Shown here one piece after another: positions 37,633-49,200 of a stretch of 64,000 bases of DNA (position 1 is the stretch's first letter; each line of letters opens with the position of its first letter). The DNA lies in contig VWPU01018837.1 of assembly GCA_013398955.1 (NCBI GenBank), forward strand, positions 22,264 through 86,263. The letters are read 5' to 3'. The stretch is from Callaeas wilsoni (lineage: Eukaryota > Chordata > Aves > Passeriformes > Callaeidae). The position numbers and the translations under genes are program-made. The notes below the pieces were generated by a model. It was given only the letters and a program-made list of their open reading frames with translations, ran no database searches and was not told where the DNA came from.

Positions 37633-38236
37633 TGTCCTGGGCTGCACCCAGAGCCCCGTGGGCAGCAGGGCAGAGAGGCGATTCTGCCCCGGTGCTCCGC
37701 TCTGGTGAGACCCACCTGGAGCACTGCACCCAGCTCTGGGGGCCCTGCACAGGAAGGACAGGGACCTGCTGGAGCCAGTCCAGAGGAGGCCACCAAGATG
37801 ATCAGAGGGATGGAGGATCTCTCCTACAAGGAAAGGCTGAGAGAGTGGGGGCTGTTCAGCCTGGAAAGGAAAAGGTTTCAGGGTGATCTGATTGTGGCCT
37901 TCCAGTACCTGAAGGGAGCCAGGACAAAATATGAAGGGGGCTATTTACAACGGCCTGGAATGACAGGACAAGGGGAACTGGGTTCAAACTGAAAGAGAAG
38001 ATTTAGTTTAAATTAGGTTTTCAGGAAAAGCCCTACAGTGAGTGTGGTAAGGCCCTGGCATAGGTTGCCCACACAGGTTGTGTGTGCCTGATCCCTGGAA
38101 GTGTTCAAGGCCAGGCTGGACGGGGCCTTGAGCAACCTGCTCTAGGCAAAGGTGTCCCTGCCCATGGCAGAGGGGTTGGGATGAGATGATTTTTAGGATC
38201 CCTTCCAACCCAAGCCAATCTATGATCCTATGATCT
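37633..38236 (+). mobile_element. CR1 LINE copy C, plus strand, short 3' fragment
   Basis: The 5' break is abrupt at TGTCCTGGGCTGC. It then carries the RT C-terminal region, the 3' untranslated tail and an intact terminus with CCTTCCAACCCAAGCCAATC and the terminal TATGATCCTATGATCT. The first 157 bp match copy A with about four differences and no indels. It lacks the catalytic part of the RT. Confidence 0.93.
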
Positions 38237-41200
38237 CTAACCTAAAATTAAGGTACCATCTATCTTGTCACTTTTTTTTTTTAATATTTACACTCTTTTT
38301 CCACTAACAAAAGAAGAGGAAGTTATTTTACAATTTTGGACCTACCCTTTCAAAATGCTGTTTCCTCAGCACTCAGATTTTGCTTAGGGCACAACTCCCT
38401 TCCCTGTCAAAGGATTGTACCCTGCATAGGAGGAGATAAAGGAATAGCAAAACAATTGCATGAAATAGTACGAATATCTTGGAATTACACCACCTTATCA
38501 ATACAAAAGAAAGCATGTAAAAGGATAAAAACATATTAGGCCATGCTCTGGTCACAAACCACTAGTTCCCTTTCTGCTGAAATCCTGCTGTCTTTGCCTG
38601 CATCACCTCTGACAACGCTCTTGATGCCCTCACTGACCACCACTCCAGGGCTGTATGACAATACTTGCTGCATGCCTGTCACCTCTGGCTTACACCTTAC
38701 CTCCCCAGGAAGAGACATATGCAGTGCTTAGGTCATAAAGATGGTCTTCCAGAACCATAATAATATTTTAACGTGACATGCACACAGAGTGCCATCTTGG
38801 GGCAACCTGCTACTAAGTTTTCCAGATATTTTGTCACTGTGGGAACTACAGACTGCATTAACTTCAGCTCAGTTCTGCTGCCTGTATTATATATTTGAGT
38901 GCATGTCTGAGCTGGTTGAAAAGAAAGGTGTCTTTTTGAAGGAGCAGTTGATTAGATTTTTCTAGACATCAGGGTGAAGGCGACCTGAACTGCCCAAATA
39001 AAAACTGCTGGTTTTTATGCCCTGAATGCAGGAGCAAAAGCAATTATTTTTGGTCAGATGACCACACATATATACACCTGTATACTGATTAAATTAATAA
39101 AACCACAGAAAACACAGCCTGCGAGAAATCTAACCTTTTAAATCTAGCTGCTTTTAAGAAGTCAGCTATTGCACAAGGGGGAAAAAAATATAAACAGCTG
39201 ATGCTTGGAGAAGTTATTAAAAAATAAAGCACTGTATCACTGGCAGAAGAGTTGAGCTGTTCTTACTATCCTGTTCCTGCTGTGGAGGCAGTGCAAAGCA
39301 CCTGGTCCCAGGGCTTGGCTCTGCTCAAGTCCATCCAGGATCAGTCCAAAAGCAATGCCACGTCTTACCTCTGATGTTCAGCCTCAGCCCCACACAACTG
39401 TCAAACCCGTGTCTGACAAACACACAAACCCCACCGATAATCCCTCAGGTGGAGGAATATAGTGGTACAGAGGGGTTTCCAAGACCTGTGCCTAGGCCAC
39501 AGGAGAGCAATGATCCAAAAATGACCTCACAACATCAGTATCACACAGAGCTGTTAGACAGCAGAGAATAAATGCTCTGAGGAGACGAAGAACTGCGTTG
39601 TAGTAACACTTCTGTCCTTCTAACAATAATTTAATACCAACAGGAAAAAACACCAGCCCTTTCTATAAATATACTTAAAGTATTACTACCATGCGTGTGG
39701 AGAAGGGTTTTTGCACTTTCTGTCATTGCAGAGCTTAAATCCTGGCATGATCTCAAGTGAAAGATGGAGCCAGGGGTCTGCTGCAGAGCCTGTGTGTGCA
39801 CCACAAACCACCAGGCGCCCTGGCGCAGTCCAGGCCTGCCAGCAGCTCTGCTCCTGAGGGCCAGGACCAAAATAACCCCGTGGGAAAACTTCCAGAGCCA
39901 TTACCTACCCACTTTAACAAATACAACTCACACTAACTTTCGAAAGTTCCTGTTTTATTCACTGAGTAACAAATACGCATGAGGAAACCAGCAATGGAAT
40001 TTAGAAGAAAGAGGTCCAGTGTTTAAAATTAGCCCCCATGAAGATGTACGAGGAGACAAGGGACAGGCAAAAAGAGGTTACAAAATTAAGAACACATAAT
40101 CTGTAGAACAGATACAAAAGCACACTTTGCTTTAATACACAGGGATGGCACCTCTTACACAGCGGAACCTGCACACAACTGTCCTTACAGAGAGCCTGAA
40201 CAGCACAGCACTCATATGGGAAATGCTCTAGGTTGGAACAAGCTGGTTTCTACCTGCAACCATCAGGCAGACCCAGAAGTCCATCTTTCTGTGCCCTTTC
40301 TTACAGGGTTGAGTGTTTGGACCTAAAGAAGAATTTAGGAGAAGGAGGGATGGGCTATGAACCGTCCCTGCAGTGTGACCACAAATCAAACAACAGTGTG
40401 CAGAAGGCTGAGACCACGAGTGTTATCAGAAGGGCAGCTACAAGGAGCCCCCATCTGGGTGACCTCCCGCCCACAGGACTGAACTTACCAGCCATGAAAA
40501 AGTCCTAAGTACGGCAAATGAAACACAAGCTGGTGTCTCCTGTGCTGAAGGGTCAGCAAGGATCAGTCAAAGGCTGCCACAGCACCAGACCAGCTTTATA
40601 CATGAAGACCCTTTGACACTCCAAAGCATGTCTGTACAGGTAGATTCACCCAGGTTAAAGTAAATCTGGATGCAAACCAAAATTACTCTTCTTGGTTAAT
40701 GGGACATGGGATGAAATAAAATAAATTTGTAATAAAAGTTCCAAAAGGTAAACAGTCAGGGAATTCATTGTGAACAGCATCTCATGAGGACAGGTCCTTA
40801 GTTTCCTCCAACACCACCTGAGATCCTTCAGCCAGGCAGGAAACTACCAAATACTAACAAAAACTGTGAAAACAAATGGTCTCAAGCTTTTTCTGGAGCC
40901 TTTTGCAGTAAGAAGTGGGGCCAGTGCCAAGCAGAGAGAATGGATACTGGCAGCCACATGGTAAATCACTCCCTGACCTAGACGCCAGCTTTTTGGAGAG
41001 AAGTTTCTGCAGCCTGCAAAGAGAAAGTCAAGCCCCAGGCTTGCATCATCCCACCCCTGAGTCATCCCACAACACAGATCCTCTCCCCTACCATCACTCC
41101 TCGGCCTGGCTCACGTAATTATTACTGCAGAGCTGCAATCATCCCTGTGCAGTCGGAGCAAAGCCGGCATCCCCACCCACACACAGAGAAAAGAGCCACA

Positions 41201-42113
41201 CTTGCCCCAAATTCAGCACCTGAACATGAAACTGAGACCCCAGGATAAAAAGGGAAGGCAGCAAGGGCTGCCCTCAGGCTCCTGAAAGGATTCAGGCAGG
41301 GGATGTTGCCTGAGATACAGGATGCCCTACATAAAGGGGACAGGAGAGGGGACAGAGCAGTGGTGGGGGATGGATAATCCCTGCCTGGCTCGCGCCTGTG
41401 ACCAGGTTATGTCAGGTGCTATTAAGCCACGAAGTGTGAGCACGCGTGTCTGAAACCCCACTGCAGACTGCTCCAGCAGCCTTGAAATGAAATCTCCTTA
41501 AAAAAAAAAAAAAAGCATTTTAAAAAAACAACCAACCAACCAAACACAAAACAACAGCACACCCTATGCAGCAGTTAAGAGAGAAAAACATGCACCCAAA
41601 TGTGCCCAGGGGAGCAAACCAAGGAGACATACACCTCCAAAACCACACTCCTCCCCTGGGCTGAGTGCTGCTGCTGCCATTTCATCTGCTCAGCTCCACT
41701 GCCCGTCCATGTCCCCTGAAGGCAGAGCTGCAGCCGCCGGGGAGCTCTGCCGTGCCTTCAAAGAGCCTAAACTGGGTCAGCAGAATGGAGAGAAAAAACC
41801 TGATTAAAGCATGAAGAAAGCTAGCAGACCTGCTGGCTGAGAGACAGCAGAAGGCAGGAAAAGGCACTCACAGGCTACACATCTCCTTGGAGGCACAGAA
41901 AGACAAGGGCTGCTGGTCCCCCCTTCCACAGCTGCAGGGAGGGAAATGCTTTCTCAAATCTGTAATGGGATGCAGGCCACAGAAACACATTTGGGGATGG
42001 GGGAGTATAAGTAGATAAGTGTGTCCCTCTGTCCTCCATGCAGCATCCTGCCTAGGGCCACCCTCACCCGTATTTCCAGTCAATTTATTCTGACTTAAAC
42101 CAAGTGAAACAAT
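38237..42113. other. Unannotated single-copy DNA
   Basis: A run of 15 A at 41500-41514 is followed by a short (AACC)3 at 41530-41541. Otherwise nothing recognisable. Confidence 0.4.
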
Positions 42114-42758
42114 TTAAATCCATGCAAATCTAAAGCTCTTCATGAGCCTTATGGCTACGATTTGCACCGTCCTTCCTTGTGCCTGAATAAACCCAGAGAT
42201 GTCGGAGGAAGAGCCCCAACAGCTGCCAAACTCAAGCAGCATCTTTTGGATGCAATTAAAAATGCTAAACAGGATAAACAGGAGACCATGAGGAGGAAGC
42301 TTTGTTTCTCTGACAGAGACTTCTGACCTTAACATAAAGCAAGCCAAAACCACTTCTGCATCTGTAGGTGAAGCACAGCAAATGAGTTTGGGGACTGCCA
42401 AGTTCCAGGAGTGAGGTGGATCCTTAAGAAACACATCACTGCTGGAACTATAATTGGGGTAACATTTGAAAAGAAAGAGAGTTTTGCAAACCATGGAACT
42501 CAGAGCTGCTGAGAGCTCTTGCAGTGACCAAGGCTTTGCTGATGTCCAAACCAGATGACTGTGGATAATAGAGATGTCATTATCCCCCCATACCACCAAA
42601 ACCTCCCAAACCATACACCCCATCTCCCTGAAACCTAGCATAAATCTAACCTCACTCTGGAAAACACCTTCTCCAAGCCACGTCACTGAAAAGACAAACA
42701 GGTTTTTCTCCACAGATCCTGGGAAACCACCTTCAGATCCCTCTGTGGAGCTGCACAC
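42114..42758 (-). other. Longest open frame of the window, 214 codons, probably not a gene
   Basis: A minus-strand open frame outside any CR1. The translation is rich in Cys, Phe, Trp and Ser with scattered hydrophobic stretches, as expected from reading non-coding DNA. I see no signal peptide followed by a coherent domain, no family motif, and no clear splice or promoter signals. The plus strand also has an overlapping open frame (42574-42993). An ATGCAAAT octamer (POU-factor-type site) lies within it at 42122-42129. Confidence 0.12.
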
Positions 42759-44756
42759 CCACCGCTGTGGTCTCTGGGCTCACACAAAGCCATCACACCC
42801 ACGACCTGACCGCTGGCTCCAGGGTGGGCTATGTATTTGCTTAAAGACGTCCAATGAAAATATCAGCTTAAGAAATCACAGCAGCACGGGATGGGTGGGG
42901 AGAACATTCCCTGCTAGAAAGAATCTGAGCTCTGCAATTGCACATATCATATTTAGATATTGTTGTAAAGACCTCTGTCTACAGAAGGAATAGGAGATTT
43001 GATCTAGTACGCAAATAAAATCAGAAATCTCTCCTGTCAGCCACGGAAAAGGCTATCAATAATTCATTTTAACAAAAAAGGAGATCAAAGAAAAATGCTG
43101 TGTTAGTTTGACATTTTGATATGTTGGTTCAGGATTCTTCTTTAATGTAATATGTAACAAACAGCACGGTTCATCTATAAATGCCAGACATGCCTGCAAA
43201 TTGTTGAATATAGCAGGTCCTATTAATATTCACTTAGACTTTTCAAATTAATTCATTTTCACTGCCTTTACGTCACTTTTACTGCCTCTACCCAGCAGCT
43301 GTAGGTCAAGTGTAGCTCTCAGAAATGCTACACAGAGTTTCCAAAGATAAAGTTTCGAATTTGTAACCACATTTCCATCTATTTCTTCATGTTACCCACC
43401 ACATAGCTTAATGTCCAACCCAACTTGCTTGACTATTACGTGCTTGCTGTGAATTGCTTCTGAAAATTGTACAGTCAAGAGCCAGAATGAGGTGCTTGTA
43501 TCCTAAATCAACTGTCTGTGCAAGTTCATTCTCATATATTGTGGTTTGATTTCACTTACAATTTCCTTATGGGCATTTGGTGGAGTGGATGAAGTATTTT
43601 ATACTCCAGAAAGCACAGGCTTGCAATCCACAGATTTCAGTGTTATGTTGCAAGAGGTATTTATTGCAGTGGAGAACTGCTGGCAAATTTAACATACATT
43701 GCTCAAGCTCAGTCTGTATTCCCTTTGCTGTGCAGAAGACACAAGGGGACTCACATCTTCTAAATTTAAGTAGGGTAGGGCAAATTTCTAGCAAGATAAA
43801 ATTCCCTCTAAAATGCAGAAAATGGTTAACTCTCTGTGACTTATCTGTTCCAGGGTCAAGTAGAAAAGTAAATACTCTTGTTGTTACATCACTTTGATTA
43901 AGGATTCTCTTTAAAGTACATTTTTAGGCAATATTCAGGCAGTTTTTTAAAAAACCATTTCCCTGGAGTAGAGTCCTTGATGGTAACAATCTTTGTTAGA
44001 GGCTGACACAGTATGTGCTGTCTTTGGTGAGAAAGTAGTGGTCACTCACGTCCTGACCATGGCTGGACAGTGCAGACTCTTGGATACAGACTTGTAGATC
44101 CATGGCTTTCCTACGTATTGTAGCTTTTAAATTACTATTTACATTGACTGTGCCATCTAGAAAAGAGCTGTAGTTTGTTGGAGGGCGCAACAGTTACCGA
44201 ATGTGATGACACTCCAGATGGTAAAGCTGTTACCCGATCCAGATGACAAAGTTGTATCATCCTTGTTACATCCAGTCCATTGTGAACAGGAAGAGCCAAA
44301 ATGATGAATTTTTTTTTCCACCAAGTGTCTGCAGAGTGCCATGCTGACAGTTGCATCTACTGGAATCCTATGGAATTGCCGTATCTCCAGAAACAGCGCT
44401 CACAAGACTGAACTGCTTTTACCCATGAGGCAACCAGGCAGGTCATCCTCCTTGCCAGGGAGCAAACTGCCACAGGAAAGCCTCTTCCTCACACACTTCA
44501 ACCCAAGGACTCCCATCCCCACGACCTCTCATCCCCAACAAAACCAATCCCCAAAACTCCCACCCCCACATACAGTGTATCTTCGTTCAGTGCTATTTGC
44601 AGGGAAGCAGCTCCAAGAACAAGATCTTAAAGCCAGGGCCACCCACATCTCTATGTCTGCCTGACTGTCTCTTGGGCATCCCTCAGACCATGCAGGTGCT
44701 GCACCATATTGAGGAAATCAAGTCTTGGCCATGCCTGTAGATGCTATACCTGCAGG
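42759..44756. other. Unannotated DNA, AT-rich block at 43020-43300
   Basis: The section 43020-43300 is AT-rich and non-repetitive with ATTCATTTT and CCTATTAATATTCAC elements. It could be a conserved non-coding block but is less suggestive than the one at 33600. A C/A-rich strand-asymmetric run occupies about 44500-44575. Confidence 0.3.
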
Positions 44757-44774
44757 TGGGACCAGCTGGTCCCA
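44757..44774. repeat. Perfect 18-bp palindrome centred on an E-box
   Basis: TGGGACCAGCTGGTCCCA is identical to its own reverse complement, with CAGCTG at the centre. CAGCTG is a class of E-box bound by dimeric bHLH factors such as AP-4. Function is unproven. Confidence 0.85.
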
Positions 44775-46209
44775 AAGGTGGCCTTGGGTCTTCCCTTAAT
44801 CACACGTGGAATAGGCACAGGGAGCAGAAGAAAAAAGTTCAAGCTAAAGACAGCTCTCAAGTCTTCCTTAGTTTTGTTTTTGCACATACCAATAAATTTG
44901 TCAAATCACTTGGATGCTTTTGAAAATTTTAGTCACTGTTGGAATAGTCTCCCCCCAAAAAATCCCAAAAGAATCTCAAAAAAGCCACTGCCACTCACTC
45001 AAAGGGCTACAGTGCAAACTACACGCTTTTGAAACCTGTTTTTAAAAGCCGCTCCGGAGCAGGAGGTAAGGAATGGCCACAGCCAGCCAGCGACAGACTG
45101 ACATGCAGCAGGGTCCCATCTGGCAGCATGAATTTTACTTCTGATTACAAAAAACACAGCCCAGAGGCGCAGCAGCTGGATGAGGATCTGGCAGCTCAGA
45201 CTGTGACCCCCCCCACTAACATGACAGCTCCCACTTCCTGGGATAGGGGTCTGAAGCAGGTACCCTGCCCTGGTCCCAGCAACACCACAAAATGGAGAAC
45301 AGAGCACTGAGCTGAATTTGTGCGGGTTTAAAGCACAAGACACAATTTTACATGAGCCTGACCACTCTCAGATCTTCACTCGTATCATGAAATCAGGAGG
45401 CGGAGGGGGGAATCCTTCCCTGATATGCAGTACGAGCACAAACAAGTTATTATTTGAAAGGCTGTACAAAGGTTAAGTCTTTAATCCCCTTAATCCAGAT
45501 GACAAACAAACAAAACCCCAAGAACGGGATCCTGGAGCACAGCTGAGTACTGCCAGGTCTCTTGTGGGGGCTCTCTATTCACACTGCTGCAGCCAGTTAT
45601 GAGCCTCCAGCTAAAAAGTTACTGCAAAGAAAATAGATGCAGGCTGTTTTTTTCCTAGTTCTTTAAGGCTTATCACGGCCAATTTGGCAGCCTGGGCTCA
45701 CGTTTCAGTGAGCAAGGTTTAATCCTCAGGTCAGTGGTACCAGGGTTACTGGATTTCCAGGTCTGGCTGCCGTCGCCCTCCTACTGACTCTCGAGAGCAG
45801 TGACTCCTCTTGTTACTCATGCACAAGGAAAATGCAGATTCTGCTGAATAAAATCAAGAGTGGTCAAGGCAGGGGAGGAAGACACAGAGCAGCATCAGAA
45901 GATGAACTGCAGAGTGTTTGGGGCTCAGGAGAGCTCCTCTTTTGGCGCACCTTATGGAAAAAATTCGGGTCAATACAATGCATGCCAGCACTTGTACCAC
46001 TCCCAAGCCATGACACTGTGGTAAGCAGACACCAGTGCAGGCACTCAAAGGGTTAAACGGATTTAAGACCTGACCTGGGAAATTCTTCCACTTATTTCAG
46101 CAGGAATTGGGTCAGCTGCAACCATGCATCCTAAATGAACTTCAGGAAGAGTGTCACTAATTTCAGCAGTAGTATTCATGCAATTCAAAGTAGATGTGTG
46201 GTTACTTAC
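44775..46209. other. Unannotated DNA
   Basis: No gene was recognised. The section 45001-45350 has open frames on both strands (44709-45032 plus, 44999-45343 minus) without recognisable content. Confidence 0.35.
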
Positions 46210-46224
46210 CTTGCTGAATGAAGT
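46210..46224 (-). other. Candidate 15-nt microexon on the minus strand
   Basis: Read on the minus strand, ACTTCATTCAGCAAG lies between TTAGACCTTTCCTGTAG (acceptor-like, pyrimidine-rich) and GTAAGTAACC. The donor AAG|GTAAGT matches the consensus at every position. Fifteen nucleotides would add five codons. The exon could instead start further upstream. Chance occurrence is quite possible. Confidence 0.15.
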
Positions 46225-49200
46225 CTACAGGAAAGGTCTAAGCCAGTGAAATAAGCAGCACATTTAAAATGGCACTATCCCTTCTGCCATACAGCCCATC
46301 ACAAGCTGGTGAGCTACCAAAGATGAGGTGCGAGAGATTATAATTAAAAACCACTTCTTCTCAAAGCCTATCTCATCTTTACTGTATCTATCTTACCAAG
46401 TATGAGCCATTCAGTGCAGAATTTGTCAATTTAAAGAGAAGAATTGATGGACATGATCTAAAGGGTCACAACTTCAGCAGTACATAGATAAGCCAGCAGA
46501 AGAGTTAACAGCACTGGTACAGCCCAACCCTCGACAAGAATTTCTAACAGCCTTTTTGGAAATGAAAAGTCCCCTTTCTCCTCATTCTGGATACTCTCTG
46601 GGTTGCTGCAACAGCTCCCTAGGCCTCTCCCCACTCTGCTACAAGTTGAGTTGGACCCAATCTCTCACTCTGAGCAGAGGTCAGACCAGTCACACTGGCA
46701 GAGCAGCAGAGCACGTGAAGGCTGGAGGGCTGCGAGATATTCTCTGGCTGTTGAGCAGTCACTCTGGTGAGTATCAAGCACACCAGATCCACATCATCCC
46801 TGCAGTCCTGCTCACTGTGTCCCCACGACAGCCAGAGCTGCAGATCACATACAGAAAACAAAATGCGAAAGGCAATTGAATGATGCAGATACAAATTATG
46901 TGATCCAGCCTCCAAATCTCAGCACACAGGGCTAGTAAAAGAACACAAAGGCTCCTACCTGAGCTGATGAGACCAACACTAACCAAATTCAAAGGGATGT
47001 GCAATAGCACAGGCAGTTCCTGCTCCACACAACTCTCTATCTGTCTCTGGTCTCAGCAAATTCTACTAAAGCATGTTATCCATTTGAGATTATATATGCA
47101 GTGAGAGGAAAAACTAGATGGGAGGAGGTAAAGAAAAAGACACTCAGCCCAGATCCCCATTGGTAACTGGGCCCTGAATTACTGTTAGAACAAGGCTCCC
47201 TCTGCCATGAGGATGGCAAGTGTCTGATCTCATTTTGTAAAACTGCAAAGGTCACTGCAAAATTACAGCTCAGTTCTGGTTTCATTTGAAAATAAAAAAA
47301 ATTCCATGGTTCATTTAGATCATTTGGGAGCAGTCAGCCTTCTCCCAACTCCCAGCACAGAAGTCCCATCTGCCCAGTCTTTCACCCCACTTTTGCAGAG
47401 CCCAGCAGCTGTGTTTCAAGATGCATTATAAAATCTACAGAAAAGAGGCAATGACTGTAGAGCCCAGAAAGGGTGAAAAGGACTATGAAGGGCAATAAAA
47501 CCCCTTATTTATGTGGAGACTGCTCATGCCACACACTATCAGGCTGCCAGGCTCCCTGCCTGCCTGCCTGGGCGCTGACAGCCTTTCCATCCCTGACAGT
47601 TCACAAGGTCGTGGTCCTTGCTGACATTTCATTCCACTTAACCAGCCTGGTTTTCCTTAGCCCCACCAATACCAGGTCTGATCTCACAGTCAGTAGCTCA
47701 AGAATATGACAATTAAAGATTAATATTACAAATGCATGGAAAGTTGAAAAATCCAGGTTTTTTTAATGTCATGCCAGACCTATTCACATTTAAATCTTAC
47801 CCTTGTGCTTCAAGACACCAGGCCAGGAGTGTCACTTTTCCCCAGCAGACTGCAAATGCTTTCTTCCTTTCAGCTGCCAACTAGTTTTGTGGGCTTATAT
47901 ATTTTTCTTTATTTAATTATTCACTGCAACACATGAAACATTAAGCAGCTTCTTTCCATGAAGAAATGAGTGCTGTTTCCCAAAGACAACATGCTAAGTA
48001 CTCTTAATAGTAGGAATAAGGAAATGAGCTGACTAGAACAAAGGGGGAAAGGGCACGGAAAATGAGAGAAGCTCAAAGCAACTAGAATTTACTAACACAA
48101 AAAACCCCTGAGACTTAATTTCTAAGAAAATGGTCCCAATTAGCTGATCTGAGAAATAAAAGCAAAAAGAAACAGACTTTTAAAGTGCAAAAAACGTTTT
48201 CTGATATGACTTCTGGGCTACAATTCTTCTCTTTCTCAGCATTGGTGGCGATGGGTCAGTGAGAAAGAAGCCACAGATGCAATGTTACAGTATGTAACAG
48301 TTGTGTTTTCTTAATGGTGCTAAACCCCTGATAGCTGTGTGAAATGTGTGTTCTTCCAAAGAACAGAAAGTTAAAGGCTGAAGTCATTAACAAAAGCCAT
48401 TCCAAACCACAATTTTTCCTGTGAAAGCAGGACTGCAAACACAACTTTCAGTGTATGCTCCACTCATTTAACGTCTTTTGCAGCAGCAGCAAGAGATGGC
48501 CTCATCAGGTTACAGAGCATCGTGAGCTCCTGAGAGAACCCCACACCACTGCGCAGCCAGCTCACCATCGATCCAGGATGGGACAAACCTGGCGACCTTG
48601 ACACTGCTGCGGGCTCTGCTGAAACTCTTCATTCTGTCCTTGAAAGCCTGGGTAGGATTGTGTGGGTGAAAGGATTTTTCCTGATTCTGGTGTTTATTTG
48701 TTGGGTCACAGAGGCAAAATTATCTCTGTTTGATTACTTAAAGCTGTTGGCTGTGGAGATAATCTGTGCATTAGCAGCTGTACAGTGGGTGGTTTGCAGT
48801 TCTGAATCTGTAGCTGGAAGCAAAGAAGTCATTTTGCACAGCAATTTAAAACAGAAAACTGAGCATACAGGACAAAAAGCCCACCATGGCCCCATGCAGA
48901 AGCTGCTTCCTGCAAGGAGAAATCCTCCCATTTTCTGGTGATGAGGACGGTGAGTGTCCAGCCGTGTCCTCCTGAACTCCCCCACCTCCCATGGCAGCAC
49001 CCACGGAGAAAAGAACACCTCGAGCAAACACCCAGTGGAGCCTTAACTCCTGCAATTGCAACATCTGTCTCTTTATGCTTTCACAAAAGGAGACTGATTA
49101 CCAGTAGCACAGCTTAAAACAGCAGGTCTCAGCAACTTTGTTTAAGAGCCACAAACTTGCTATCACGAGTCTAAGTTCCATTACCCTAGGGAGGAAGGGG

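Noticed and set aside
42114..42758. 214-codon minus-strand open frame as a gene
   Set aside because: No family resemblance, Cys/Phe-rich translation typical of non-coding DNA, and no paired splice or promoter signals. Kept only as a low-confidence note.
43180..43195. p53-like half-site AGACATGCCT
   Set aside because: No second half-site within the spacing p53 needs.
46678..46766. Exon-like segment between CACTCTGAGCAG and GTGAGTATC on the plus strand
   Set aside because: The donor is good but the acceptor is average, the peptide is unremarkable, and no neighbouring exon fits. Such pairs occur by chance in this length.
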